The notes: generated by a model not told the origin, from the sequence alone. A stretch of 64,000 nucleotides of DNA from JBGPLJ01 sp963826145 (GCA_963826145.1 CAWGVW010000002.1:496001-560000); one strand, 5' to 3'; counted from the stretch's first letter, positions 42,978 through 52,634 are shown. Program-made: numbers and translations.

Positions 42978-43199
42978 CTAGCCCCTCGGCGCATAGACCT
43001 GGTACGGCTTGATCAGGCCGTTGCGGTAGAGAACGTACAGCAGGATGAAGAGTCCGACGGACAGCGCAATGCGCCAGGTGAGCGCACGCGCGAACTTCCG
43101 GCTGTCACCGCCGTTGTGCGTCAGGTACCACGCGGCCGAACCGAAGCTCCAGACGATCGCGCCGAAGATCACGAGGATCAGCAGCTTGATGGGATCCAT
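42978..43199 (-). CDS. DUF2909-type twin transmembrane protein
   Basis: 73 residues from the ATG at 43199: MDPIKLLILVIFGAIVWSFGSAAWYL, a polar loop with NGGDSRKFARALTWRIALSVGLF, then a second helix. It is on the opposite strand within the oxidase cluster, between ctaE and SURF1, and has its own start 34 bp from that of SURF1. Function unknown; the location suggests oxidase biogenesis. Confidence 0.8.
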   Translation of the reverse strand: MDPIKLLILVIFGAIVWSFGSAAWYLTHNGGDSRKFARALTWRIALSVGLFILLYVLYRNGLIKPYQVYAPRG

Positions 43200-43233
43200 G
43201 CGCACCTCTTGAAGCAGGCAACGGCAGTATATC

Positions 43234-43965
43234 TTGGCATTTCTCATCGCCCAGCGAAGTTTCGAGCCGCGCCTTTGGAGCACGCTCGCTACGATTGCGC
43301 TCCTCGCGGCCTTCATCGCGCTTGGACGCTGGCAGCTTGCGCGTGCGGACTACAAGCGGCAGCTCTTTGCGGAGTTTGCGGCGGGCACCGATGCGACGGT
43401 GAGTCTTACCTCGGCCGGATCGCAGGACCTCCAGCGTTTCCAGCATGTGAGCGCCACCGGCGAGTTCGACGGCGCGCACCAGGTACTGCTCGACAACATG
43501 ACCCACGATGAGCGGGCCGGCTTTCGCACGCTCACGCCGTTCCGGCTCGACGACGGACGCACCATCCTCGTTGATCGCGGCTGGTTTCCACTCGGCAACA
43601 GCCGGACGGACTGGCCTGTGCTCGACGTCGCGACTGAGCCGCGTGAGATTCGCGGCAGGATCGACGAACTGCCGGTGCCCGGCATCCGCATCGCGGGCAC
43701 CACGAGCGAGGCGACGCCGGCCCCCTGGCCGAAGCTCATGAACTATCCGACGTTCCCGGACCTGGAAGCGGCGCTCGGCCGCAAGCTCTATCCGCGGCTC
43801 GTCCTGCTCGATGCGAGTGAGCCCGACGGTTTCCAGCGCGACTGGACACCGCCCGGTTTCGCGCCGGAACGCCACATCGCTTATGCCGTGCAATGGTTCG
43901 CGATGGCGCTCGCGCTCGCGATCCTCTACGTCATTCTCAATCTGCGCAAACGGGTCTCGCCATGA
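43234..43965 (+). CDS. SURF1 family oxidase assembly protein
   Basis: 243 residues, starting with TTG at 43234. Two membrane helices, at about 15-32 and 220-238, flank a periplasmic domain with GRWQLARADYKRQLFAEF, VSATGEFDGAHQVLLDNM, ILVDRGWFPLG and the C-terminal HIAYAVQWFAMALALAILYV. SURF1 proteins help insert haem a into subunit I. The stop overlaps the next gene by ATGA. Confidence 0.92.
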   Translation: MAFLIAQRSFEPRLWSTLATIALLAAFIALGRWQLARADYKRQLFAEFAAGTDATVSLTSAGSQDLQRFQHVSATGEFDGAHQVLLDNMTHDERAGFRTLTPFRLDDGRTILVDRGWFPLGNSRTDWPVLDVATEPREIRGRIDELPVPGIRIAGTTSEATPAPWPKLMNYPTFPDLEAALGRKLYPRLVLLDASEPDGFQRDWTPPGFAPERHIAYAVQWFAMALALAILYVILNLRKRVSP

Positions 43966-44573
43966 CAGCTTCGGCTCCGCCCGCGCGCCGGCGGCGCACG
44001 ATCTTTCTCGTCGTTGCAGCGATTTTCTTCCTGCCGCTCGCGATCGCCACGTGGCTCTATTACGCGCCAGCCGGCTGGCGGCCGGCGGGGAGCGTGAACC
44101 ACGGCGCGCTGATCGAACCGGTGCGCCCGCTACCCGCGCTCGCGCTGCCCACGATCGACGGGGGAGCGACGCCGGCGGATTTCCTGCGCCATCGCTGGAC
44201 GCTGATCTATGTCGGGCCCGGCCGCTGCGATGAGCGCTGCCATGACGCGCTCTATCAGATCCGCCAGGTGCGTCTCGCGCTAAATCAGGATATGGATCGC
44301 GTGCAACGCCTGTTCGTCGCCACGGATCCCTGCTGCGACCGCGAATTTCTCGAGCGCGAACATCCCGGCCTCATCGTCACGCCGGGCAGCAGTGCCGAAG
44401 CGGCGAAGCTCATCGCTCTGCTGCCGACCGACGCCGGTCCCGCGGCCGATGCCGGACGGATCTATGTCGCCGACCCGCTCGGCAACCTGATGATGGCGCA
44501 CCCCAGGGACAGCCAGCCGAAACAGCTCCTCGAGGACCTGAAGCGGCTGCTCAAGCTGTCGCAGATCGGGTAA
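43962..44573 (+). CDS. SCO1/SenC-like thioredoxin-fold protein in oxidase cluster
   Basis: 203 residues from the ATG at 43962. One N-terminal membrane helix (about 14-34) precedes a thioredoxin-like domain with TLIYVGPGRCDERCHDALYQIRQVRLAL. The CDERC pair matches the CxxxC of Sco copper proteins in place and spacing, and DPCCDREFL holds another Cys pair. Likely supports CuA or thiol handling of the oxidase; this is inference. It sits between SURF1 and ctaA. Confidence 0.8.
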   Translation: MTASAPPARRRRTIFLVVAAIFFLPLAIATWLYYAPAGWRPAGSVNHGALIEPVRPLPALALPTIDGGATPADFLRHRWTLIYVGPGRCDERCHDALYQIRQVRLALNQDMDRVQRLFVATDPCCDREFLEREHPGLIVTPGSSAEAAKLIALLPTDAGPAADAGRIYVADPLGNLMMAHPRDSQPKQLLEDLKRLLKLSQIG

Positions 44574-44581
44574 AAGGGGCC

Positions 44582-45616
44582 ATGGCGCCGAACGTCCGCA
44601 TCCGCTGGTTCCGCCGCATCGCGATCACCGCCGCGATACTCGCGTTCGGCGTCGTCGTGCTGGGCGCCTACGTACGGCTCTCGGATGCGGGCCTCGGCTG
44701 TCCCGACTGGCCGACGTGCTACGGCCACTGGACGGCGGGCGGCGCGGCGACGAATACAGAAGCTGTCGAGCGCGCTTTTCCGGGACAGACGGTCGAGTAC
44801 ACGAAGGCAATTCGAGAAATGACGCACCGTTATTTCGCGGGTGGCCTTGGCATCCTCATCGCGGCCCTTGCATTCCTTGCGGTGACGAGCCGCAAGCAAA
44901 GCCATCTCCCGGTCGCCTTGCCCGTATTTCTCCTGGCGTTCGTGATCCTGCAGGGCATCTTCGGTGCGTTGACGGTGACCTGGCAGCTGCAGCCAATTAT
45001 CGTGACCACGCATCTCATCGGAGGACTCACGACCCTGGGTCTCCTCGTCTGGCTCGTCACGCGTCCCGAAATACGGAGCCCAACTCACACCGAGCGACGG
45101 CTCGGACGCTGGGCGCTCATCGGTCTCGCAATTCTTGTCGTGCAGCTTGCCCTTGGCGGCTGGGTGAGCTCGAACTACGCAGCGCTCGCCTGCCCGGACT
45201 TTCCGACCTGCCAGGCCGAGTGGTGGCCATCGATGGATCTCAGGCACGGATTCGCTCTCTGGCATCCGCTCGGCGTCGACTACACGGGCGGCGTGCTCGA
45301 TCACCCTGCGCGGGTGGCCATCCATTTCGCGCACCGGCTCGGCGCCGTCGTCACCACCATCGTGCTTGCGGTAGTCACATTCGCAACGCTCGTCAGCGGC
45401 AAGTCGCAGCGCGCCAGGTTCGCCGCCCTCGGAGTGCTTGCTGCGCTTGCGGCGCAGATCGTCATCGGCATCACGATGGTAATGATGACCTTCCCGCTAT
45501 CGCTCGCCGAGTTGCATAACGCAGGCGCAGCGCTCCTCTTGACGTCGGTCGTGGTGCTGCTGAAGAAACTCCGGCCGCTGAGTCCGACCTATTTCGCCGG
45601 CGAGCGGCGCTTCTGA
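44582..45616 (+). CDS. ctaA: Haem A synthase
   Basis: Eight-helix membrane enzyme oxidising haem O to haem A (COX15/CtaA). 344 residues; YVRLSDAGLGCPDWPTCYG, REMTHRYFAGGLG, VTTHLIGGLTTLG, GGWVSSNYAALACPDFPTCQ and HFAHRLGAVVTTIV carry the conserved histidines and the Cys pair of the periplasmic loop. It precedes ctaB by 29 bp. Confidence 0.95.
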   Translation: MAPNVRIRWFRRIAITAAILAFGVVVLGAYVRLSDAGLGCPDWPTCYGHWTAGGAATNTEAVERAFPGQTVEYTKAIREMTHRYFAGGLGILIAALAFLAVTSRKQSHLPVALPVFLLAFVILQGIFGALTVTWQLQPIIVTTHLIGGLTTLGLLVWLVTRPEIRSPTHTERRLGRWALIGLAILVVQLALGGWVSSNYAALACPDFPTCQAEWWPSMDLRHGFALWHPLGVDYTGGVLDHPARVAIHFAHRLGAVVTTIVLAVVTFATLVSGKSQRARFAALGVLAALAAQIVIGITMVMMTFPLSLAELHNAGAALLLTSVVVLLKKLRPLSPTYFAGERRF

Positions 45617-45645
45617 CGGACCGGCGTGATAATCTCCCGGCCCCC

Positions 45646-46569
45646 ATGAGCGCGGTCAAACCCATTCGCAAGGACGTGCCTGGCGACGTGGCCGACGTCG
45701 CGAGCACGCGCTGGCGCGATTACTTCGAACTGACGAAGCCCAAGGTCGTCACGCTCATCATCTTCACGGCCGTCATCGGCATGTTCATGGCCGTGCCGGG
45801 GCTGCCGCCGCTCAAGGCACTGATCTTCGGCACGCTCGGCATCTGGCTGGCTGCCGCGAGCGCCGCGGCCATCAATCACGTGCTCGACCGCCGGATCGAT
45901 GCTGTCATGGCGCGTACCAAGAATCGGCCCGCTGCCGCGCGGTCACCTGACGGAGCTCTCCGCGCTCGCGTTCGCTGGCGTGCTCGGCATGGCGTCGATG
46001 CTGATCCTGGCGACGCTCGTGAACACGCTCACTGCCGTGCTGACGTTCGCGTCGCTCATCGGCTACGCCGTCGTCTACACAGTCTGGCTCAAGCGCGCGA
46101 CGCCGCAGAACATCGTGATCGGCGGCGCCGCGGGCGCCGCGCCGCCGGTGCTCGGCTGGGCCGCCGTGACAAATACCGTGGACCCCAACGCGCTGCTTCT
46201 GTTTCTCATCGTCTTCACCTGGACGCCGCCGCACTTCTGGGCGCTCGCAATCGCACGGCGCAACGAGTACGCGAAAGTCGGCATCCCGATGCTGCCGGTG
46301 ACGCACGGCGTCGGAGTACACGAAACTCCATATCCTCTTCTATACGATCCTGCTGACGCTCGTGTGCCTTCTTCCGGTGCTGACACGCTTGTCTGGACTC
46401 GTGTATCTCGCGGGCACGCTGGTGCTTAACGGCGTTTTCGTCGGCTATGCGGTGCGCATGCAACGTTCGCCGCGCGCGCGATCTTCCGATGCGGGCGTTC
46501 CACTACTCGATCAAGTACCTGATGCTGACCTTCGCGCTGCTGCTGGTCGATCACTACTTGCCACATTGA
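45646..46569 (+). pseudogene. ctaB: Protohaem IX farnesyltransferase, three frameshifts
   Basis: Haem O synthase, converting haem B to haem O. The family sequence is complete but spread over three frames: DYFELTKPKVVTLIIFTAVIGMF and INHVLDRRIDAVMARTKNRP (first frame), then GHLTELSALAFAGVLGMASM to IPMLPVTHGV (second), EYTKLHILFYTILLTL to VRMQRSPRA (third), and LPMRAFHYSIKYLMLTFALLLVDHYLPH ending at 46569 (back in another frame). Breaks lie at the CG run 45936-45941, at a G pair 46313-46314, and at the (CG)5 run 46471-46480. Each needs the same correction, one base fewer or two more. Sequence error is more likely than decay because no stops or substitutions accompany them. Confidence 0.85.
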
Positions 46570-46630
46570 AAAAGGGGACAGATTTATTTTTCGCCAAAGC
46601 CGGTGCGAAAAATGACTCTGTCCCCTTTTT
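46569..46630. repeat. Palindromic GGGGACAG element between convergent genes
   Basis: AAAAAGGGGACAG (46569-46581) and its exact inverse CTGTCCCCTTTTT (46618-46630) enclose a second stem, TTTTTCGC with GCGAAAAA. The element shares its first base with the last base of the ctaB TGA, and its last base with the spoVR TGA on the other strand. As RNA it gives a long hairpin ending in U5 in both directions, so it can serve as a bidirectional terminator. A half copy lies at 56846-56868. Confidence 0.8.
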
Positions 46631-47988
46631 CACGCGGCCAGTTCTATTGCGGCGCCCTGCTCGTCGATGGTGTGCATGACGACCGGGCGGCGCCACACGC
46701 GGTGCAGGTATTCGAGGACCTTCTTGCCACGTTCGACGTCGAGTCCGCGGCCGTCCATCTTGTGATCGTGCAGGAGGTCGAGCGTGCCGTCGACGCGGAT
46801 GTGCGTGGCGGCGACGCCAGGGGCCCCGAAATTGTATTTTGGAGCGAGCAGCGCCTCGCGCAGCGCGTCCACGTCGCGATCGGTCACCTTGACCGAGCCG
46901 TTGGCCTCCGCGCGATAGCGGAAGAGTTCGAGCTTCTCGACCATTTCGACCGTTAGATGATTGCGGATGAAGCTGAAGTCGTCGTCCTCCTTCAGGATCC
47001 GGCGCGCGGCCTCGAGGCCATCGCGCTTCACGATCTCCTCCCAGATCGAAAAACCGAGAAAGTATGGGCTCACGTTGAGCGCAACGCTCTCACCGCTCGC
47101 GAGCGGTCGGACGACGTCGGAGTGACACTTGATCGCATCAACGTAGATCTGCTGCGGCAGGAAATTCGCTTCGCGCAGGAGCCGCGCGTGCCAGTACGAA
47201 GCCCAACCTTCGTTCATGATCTGCGTCGCGAACACCGGATAGAAATAGAACGACTCCTCGCGCACAGCGAGGAAGATATCGCGCTCCCAGCCTTCGAGCT
47301 CGGGTGCGTAGTTCGCGATGAACCACAGGAGATCGCGTTCCGGCCGCGGCGGAACCGGGGCGCGCTGCCGCACGGCGGGGTTCTTCGCGGCTTCCTCCGC
47401 TTCCAGTGAATTGAAGCGCGTGCGAAACGTGTCGTCCAGAGCCTCGGACGGATCGGCCAGGTATTCGGGATAGCGCTCGCGGCGCACCGACTGGTCGATA
47501 TCGATGTGCTGCTCGAGCGCAAGCGCCGCGTCGAGCACCGCCTCCACGCGCTTCTGACCGTGCTCCTCGATGGCCCGGGCGATCTGCCGTGCGTGCTGGG
47601 CCGCGTGTTCGACGATGTTGTCGCTCACCTGCTGCTGGCTGCGCTTGAAGAGCAGGTTGTTGCGGGAGAAATCCGCATGTCCCAGCACGTGCGCGGTCAC
47701 GAGCACGTTCTCGGCCATGCTGTTGCTGCGCGCGAGATAGGCGTGGCCGGGGTTGCCCGGGAACACGACTTCGAAAAGCCGCGAGTGACCCATGCGGTGC
47801 TGAATCAGCTGGTAGATGTAACGCACGCCGAACGACCAGTGAGGCATGCGTACCGGGAGGCCGTACACGGAAATCTCCATCATGAAGCTCTCGGGCACGG
47901 CTTCGAATTCCACGGGGTTGTAATCGAGTCCCGCGGAGACGGCGAGCTTCTCGATGGCCGGCAGAAAATCGCGCCACTCGCCACTCAT
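46630..47988 (-). CDS. SpoVR family protein
   Basis: 452-residue cytoplasmic protein of the SpoVR/YcgB family (E. coli YcgB about 510). Typical stretches: LPAIEKLAVSAGLDYNPVEFEAVPESFMMEI, VFPGNPGHAYLARSNSM, VTAHVLGHADFSRNNLLF and ILEDDDFSFIRNHLT-like VKEDDDFSFIRNHLTVEMVEKL. It is the last gene of prkA-yeaH-spoVR, a stress-response module; the biochemical role is unknown. It starts 3 bp after the yeaH stop. Confidence 0.94.
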   Translation of the reverse strand: MSGEWRDFLPAIEKLAVSAGLDYNPVEFEAVPESFMMEISVYGLPVRMPHWSFGVRYIYQLIQHRMGHSRLFEVVFPGNPGHAYLARSNSMAENVLVTAHVLGHADFSRNNLLFKRSQQQVSDNIVEHAAQHARQIARAIEEHGQKRVEAVLDAALALEQHIDIDQSVRRERYPEYLADPSEALDDTFRTRFNSLEAEEAAKNPAVRQRAPVPPRPERDLLWFIANYAPELEGWERDIFLAVREESFYFYPVFATQIMNEGWASYWHARLLREANFLPQQIYVDAIKCHSDVVRPLASGESVALNVSPYFLGFSIWEEIVKRDGLEAARRILKEDDDFSFIRNHLTVEMVEKLELFRYRAEANGSVKVTDRDVDALREALLAPKYNFGAPGVAATHIRVDGTLDLLHDHKMDGRGLDVERGKKVLEYLHRVWRRPVVMHTIDEQGAAIELAA

Positions 47989-47991
47989 GGT

Positions 47992-49146
47992 TCAGGTCAC
48001 CTCGGCTTGCTGTTTGAAGAAGTGACGCACCGCATCCCAGACGTCTTCGGTGCGTCCGAGCGGAAAGCTGCCGACAGTGTTCGCGCTGCCCGCGGCCTCC
48101 TTGAAGAGCGTGGCGGTCTCGGAATTCATCTCGCGGTCCGCTCCGGTCGAGACTTCGAGATAGCCGCAGTAGTTCGCGACTTCGGCGACGCTCCTGAGCG
48201 CGGCTTCGGCCTGCGGCCGGTCGGCTGTGTAGTTGTCGCCGTCGGACGCATAGAAGAGGTAGATGTTGTAGCGCGAAGGACTGAAGCGGGCGTCGACGAT
48301 TTCGCGCACCTTGGCGAGCCCCGTGGACGCAACGGTACCGCCGGTGCCGCTCACGTCGAAGAATTCCTGCTCGCTGAATTCCCAGGCCTCCGTCGTGTGC
48401 GCCACGAAGACCGTATCGAGTTGCCGGTACTGGCGCCGCAGTCCCTGCACCGCCCAGAAGAAGAAGGTCTTGGAGAGCTGCCGATCGCGCTCCGACATGC
48501 TCCCCGACACGTCGAGGAGCAGGAACACCACCGCCTGCACCGCGGGTTGCTCGCGCTTCGCGAGCTGACGGAAACGCAGGTCATCGTCCGTGAACGCGGG
48601 CGACTTGCCCTGGACTGCCCGGCGCTTGATCGATTCACGCAGGCTCCGCCTGCGATCGAGGCGCGAGCGGGCGCCGCGCTTATCCCAGCCTTCGCGCGTC
48701 CAGTCGACTTCATCGGCCTTGCCGACGCGAGGTTTCAGGTTCGGGAGCTTCATCTCCTCCCACAACCAGTCGACGATGTCTTCCACCTTGAATTCGAGCG
48801 TGAACTCCATGCCCCCGTCGTCCTTGCCGCCGGCTCCCTTGGCGGGTCCGGGTTGGCCCGGTTTCGCCAGTACGTCGCCGGGCTTGGCGGGGCCCTGGCC
48901 GATGCCTTCCTTCTCGCTCGGTTTTCGCAGGCGGAAGTGATAGTGCTCGAGCATCCGCACGGGCACGCGCACGGTGCGGGCGCCGCCACCGACAACGTCG
49001 GCGCCGGCAATGATCTCCGGCAGATGCTCGCGCACGGCGTCACGGACCTTCTCGTTGTGGCGCAGCCAGTCGCGCGCACCTCGCGAGAACAGCTCGTACC
49101 ATCCATTGATACGCTGGTTCGTCGCCTGGAGGTCCGATTCGTCCAC
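47992..49146 (-). CDS. yeaH: DUF444 (YeaH/UPF0229) VWA-like protein
   Basis: 384-residue partner of PrkA. The first third is charged and Gly/Lys-rich (GPAKGAGGKDDGG); the second half has a von Willebrand A-like MIDAS site LLDVSGSMSERDRQLSK and FYASDGDNY. It lies 18 bp downstream of prkA and 3 bp before spoVR, the conserved yeaG-yeaH-ycgB arrangement of the stationary-phase and nitrogen-stress operon. Confidence 0.94.
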   Translation of the reverse strand: MDESDLQATNQRINGWYELFSRGARDWLRHNEKVRDAVREHLPEIIAGADVVGGGARTVRVPVRMLEHYHFRLRKPSEKEGIGQGPAKPGDVLAKPGQPGPAKGAGGKDDGGMEFTLEFKVEDIVDWLWEEMKLPNLKPRVGKADEVDWTREGWDKRGARSRLDRRRSLRESIKRRAVQGKSPAFTDDDLRFRQLAKREQPAVQAVVFLLLDVSGSMSERDRQLSKTFFFWAVQGLRRQYRQLDTVFVAHTTEAWEFSEQEFFDVSGTGGTVASTGLAKVREIVDARFSPSRYNIYLFYASDGDNYTADRPQAEAALRSVAEVANYCGYLEVSTGADREMNSETATLFKEAAGSANTVGSFPLGRTEDVWDAVRHFFKQQAEVT

Positions 49147-49164
49147 CAGTTTCTCCCGGGCCCG

Positions 49165-51121
49165 CTACTCCTGGGCCAAGAGGGTTGTGACGTAGTTGAG
49201 CGCTTCCTTCGCGCTGTGATCGTCGTAGCCGTATTCGCTGACGAGGCGCTGCTGGACCGCCGAGACCTTCTTGCGCACTTCGTCGTCGGGCCGGGCGCTC
49301 GAGGTAACGAGGCGCAGCACGTCGCGGCGTTCCTCGAACAGGTACTGCTCGATCGCCTCGTGCATGCGCGCGTGGCTGTCGAGCGTGAACTTCTCGCCCG
49401 ACTTGAACGCGACCATCGCCTTGCGCACGACTTCCTGACGGAACGAGAGCTTGCCGGAATCGGACACCTTGATCTTTTCTTCAACCGAGCGCAGGAAACG
49501 CTCATCGGCCGCGCGCGTTTCGCCGGTGATCGGATCGGTGACCTGCCGCTGATCGAGCGAAGCTTCCACTTCGTCGAGATACTTCTCGAGAAGCTGCTGC
49601 GCCTCCTCTTCGAACGAGGCAAAGAGGGCCCGATGCACGTCCTCCTTGACCCAGCGGTTGTAGAAGTCCTTGCGCGCAAGCACCAGGTGATCGATCCACT
49701 GCTTTTTCTGCTTCGCGTCCATGCGTGCATCGCTCTCGATGGAGTCCTTGAGCGCGAGGAGCACTTCCATGCTGGTGAGGCTCGACGTGTTGCCGCGCGT
49801 GATGGCATTGGAGATCGAATTGACGATGAACCGCGGGCTCACGCCGGCAAGTCCCTCGTCGGGCGATTCGCTGGCGAGGCGGTCCGCTTCTGTCTCGCCG
49901 AACCCTTCGACGGTTTCGCCCGCATAGATGCGCAGCTTCTTCGAAAGGTCGAGACCCTCGCGCTCGGGCTTTTCGAGGCGCGTGAGAATTGCGAACACGG
50001 AAGCGAGCTTCAGCACGTGCGGATCGAGGTGGACGTTGCGGAAGGCGGGCGCGCCGGAAACGAGCTTCTGGTAGATGCGCGCTTCGTCGTGGAAAGAGAG
50101 CGCGTACGGCACCTTGATGATGACCATGCGGTCAAGCAGCGCCTCGTTTTCCTTCTCCTGCAGGAACTTGTTGAACTCCGCGAGATTGGTGTGCGCGAGG
50201 ATGGTTTCGTCGAGATGGATGAGCGGGAAGCGCGAGACCTTGACGTTCTTCTCCTGCGTGAGCGTGAGGAGCAGATACAGGAATTCGCGCTTGACCTTCA
50301 GGATCTCGATCATCTCGAGCACGCCGCGGCTCGCGGCATACACGGCGCCCGACCAGGACCAGGCGCGCGGGTCGCCTTCGTCGCCGACCTCGGCGACCTT
50401 GGACAGGTCGACGGAGCCGACGAGATCCGCGATATCCGCGGTCGTCGGATCGTGCGGCGCGTAGGTGCCGATGCCGACGCGCGACGATTCCGCGAGGAAG
50501 ACGCGCTCGACCGGTACCTTGAGGTAGTCGCCTTCGTACTCCCGCTCGAGCCGCTCGCGGGCCCAGGGCGAAAGCTCGCCGCGTCACGTCGACGCCGTAG
50601 CTCTGGCGAAACTCCGCCCTGAGACTTGCGGGAATGAGGTTGAGCGGAGACTCGTGCATCGGCGAGCCCTTGATGCCGTACAGCGCTCCCTCGTCCGTAC
50701 GGCTGTACTCCTCGAGGCCGCGCTTCAGCAGGATCGCCACGGTCGACTTGCCGCCCGACGGGGGTCCGAGCAGGAGCAGCAGCCGGCGGCCGACGTCGGA
50801 ACCGGCGGCGGCGGCCTTGAAGTAATCGACGACGCGCGCGAGCGGTTCATCCACGCCGAAGAGCTCGCGTTTGAAAAGCTCGGTGGCTCGCGAGGCCTCG
50901 TCCTTGCCGTCGCTGGTGCGTCCGTACCAGCGCAGCATGTCCCAGATGTACTGGTGACTCGAGCGCGCGAGCGAGGCTGCGTTGGGTGGAAGAATGCGGG
51001 TAAGAAAGTCGCCGAAATTGCCTTCCCAGTGCTGGGCGCGATGCTGGCGACTGAATGCACTCAGCGAGTCGACAAAGCTCGATTGTCGGTGCGGGTCTGA
51101 TCCGGCGGTCGTCGGCTGCAT
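49165..51121 (-). pseudogene. prkA: PrkA serine protein kinase, frameshifted near 50583
   Basis: AAA+/kinase protein (YeaG). The N-terminal frame (51121 down) has the Walker A loop GPPSGGKSTVA and ALYGIKGSPMHESPLNLIP up to FRQSYGVDVT; from about 50580 the family continues in the next frame as GELSPWARERLEREYEGDY through SWSGAVYAASRGVLEMIEILK, FPLIHLDETILAHTNLAEFNKF and the C-terminal kinase part, ending at 49165. Reading CGCGCG instead of CGCG at the junction (minus strand ACGCGGCGAG, 50586-50577) restores a protein of about 652 residues, matching the 644 of E. coli PrkA. GGAGGG precedes the ATG. Probably intact in the organism. Confidence 0.88.
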
Positions 51122-51539
51122 TAGAACGCCCTCCGTGCAGCGTTGGAAACCTTCAGCTCATGGATCCCTTCAAGCTCGGCATGAACAGATAGCGGCGCGA
51201 AATTCGACTTAATAAGAGCACAGCCCTGCAAATAAAAACTGCGACTCCTTCCTCACATAATGTAAGCGACAAGACATAGTGCGGAACGGGCAAGTTCCTT
51301 GTTTGCGGCAGGATCTGAAGCGAGGGGGCGGCGCGAAAGTGCCGGAATTTCCTTTGAATCGCGCTGCGACAATCGGGCGCGAACGACGCACAGGTGGCCG
51401 TCGCAAAAGGAAAACTTGGCGCGGATGCGCATGCCGCTACGGGCAGAGTTTCTAGGATTGTCAGGCGCCTCACGCCGCCGTTCGGCGCAGGGCTAACGGC
51501 GCGCGTGCGCGGAGCGCTCGTGCGAATCTGCGGTTTCGA
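51122..51539. other. Non-coding region upstream of prkA
   Basis: 418 bp between the prkA start and the ada stop. The part near prkA is locally AT-rich (51180-51290) and should hold the prkA promoter and leader, but I could not fix a convincing -35/-10 or sigma54 site. Short open frames here (for example 51153-51473 minus) show no family features. Confidence 0.45.
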
Positions 51540-52610
51540 TCACATTCGATGAGCGGTGAGGAGGCTCCCCTGGCCCTGTTCGAGATCGAGCAGCAGGCGT
51601 TTGCGCCAAAGCCCGCCACCGTAGCCTCCGAGATCCCCGTTCGCGTTCACCACGCGATGGCATGGGATGACGATAGCGATCCGGTTCATGCCGTTGGCAG
51701 TGCCGACCGCGCGCACGGCGTCGGGCTTTCCGACCTTTTGCGCGACGTCCTTGTACGAACAGGTCGAGCCATACGGGATCTTGAGGAGCGCCGACCAGAC
51801 CTTTTCCTGGAACGGCGTGCCCGGATAGCGCAGCGGCAAGTCGAAGTCGCGGCGCTTGCCGGCGAAGTATTCGCCGAGCTGCTTGCGCAGGACATCCAGC
51901 CAGCGATTGGATCCGGGCACGAGCGATGCGCCGAAGCGGCGTCGGAGCGCCTTCAACTGATTCTCGAGCATGCGTCGGTCGCTGAATTCGAGAAGGCACA
52001 CGGCGTTTTCCGTCGCGCCGACGACGAGCGGGCCAACGGGTGTCTCGATCCAGCCGAGCGTCACCGTATCCCGATCGAGCGAGTCCGACGGCGGTGCGCC
52101 GAACACGCGGGCGAAAGCCGAACGAAAACCGCTCTCGGATTCGAAGCCACTCTCCTGCGCCGCCTGTGTCACGGTCGTGCCCTCTTTGATTCGGCGAAAC
52201 GCCTCATTGAGGCGCCGCGCCCGGCAGAATGCCTGGAACGTCATGCCATGGTGCTTCAGAAAGTAGCGCCGCGCGCGGGCCGGATCGATGCCCATGCGGC
52301 GCAGTTCCGTCGCCGTCATCCGCTGCGTGGCGGAACCCTCGAGCCGCTTCATCAGCTTTGCAACCCAGGCGGGCGGTGTGCCGTCGGTGTCTAGCGGCCG
52401 GCACCGCTTGCAGGGACGATAGCCCGAGAAGAGCGCCGCACGCGGAGTCGGATAGAACTCGATGTTCTCCGGCTTCGGCTTGCGGGCACCGCAGGACGGC
52501 CGGCAGAAAATGCCGGTCGTGCGGACCGCGGTGAAAAAGATGCCGTCATAGGACGCATCACCGGCGAGAAAGGCGCGGCGCATTTCGCGAGGCGTCGGCT
52601 GGACTTGCAT
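51540..52610 (-). CDS. ada: Bifunctional Ada: transcriptional regulator and O6-alkylguanine-DNA alkyltransferase
   Basis: Adaptive-response protein, 356 residues (E. coli 354). N-terminal zinc domain with the methyl-acceptor Cys in IFCRPSCGARKPKPENIEFY and GYRPCKRCRP; AraC-type HTH (about 85-185) with MTFQAFCRARRLNEAF and AAQESGFESESGFRSAF; C-terminal alkyltransferase with VIPCHRVVNANGDLGGYGGG, the active Cys in PCHR. It is divergent from hrpB over 24 bp, so both share a control region. Confidence 0.96.
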   Translation of the reverse strand: MQVQPTPREMRRAFLAGDASYDGIFFTAVRTTGIFCRPSCGARKPKPENIEFYPTPRAALFSGYRPCKRCRPLDTDGTPPAWVAKLMKRLEGSATQRMTATELRRMGIDPARARRYFLKHHGMTFQAFCRARRLNEAFRRIKEGTTVTQAAQESGFESESGFRSAFARVFGAPPSDSLDRDTVTLGWIETPVGPLVVGATENAVCLLEFSDRRMLENQLKALRRRFGASLVPGSNRWLDVLRKQLGEYFAGKRRDFDLPLRYPGTPFQEKVWSALLKIPYGSTCSYKDVAQKVGKPDAVRAVGTANGMNRIAIVIPCHRVVNANGDLGGYGGGLWRKRLLLDLEQGQGSLLTAHRM

Positions 52611-52634
52611 GAATGGTAAGTTAGCACTCCCGGC

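Noticed and set aside
36956..50583. Programmed +1 frameshifting as explanation of the split genes
   Set aside because: The sites share CG runs, not slippery codons or stop-codon pauses as in prfB, and an artefact or slippage explains the shared sign more simply.
47506..50622. A 1038-codon plus-strand frame opposite spoVR, yeaH and prkA
   Set aside because: Antisense shadow of GC-rich genes; no domain pattern, and it runs across three well-recognised proteins.
51153..51473. A 106-codon minus-strand frame upstream of prkA
   Set aside because: Composition is unlike real genes here, and it occupies the expected prkA leader.
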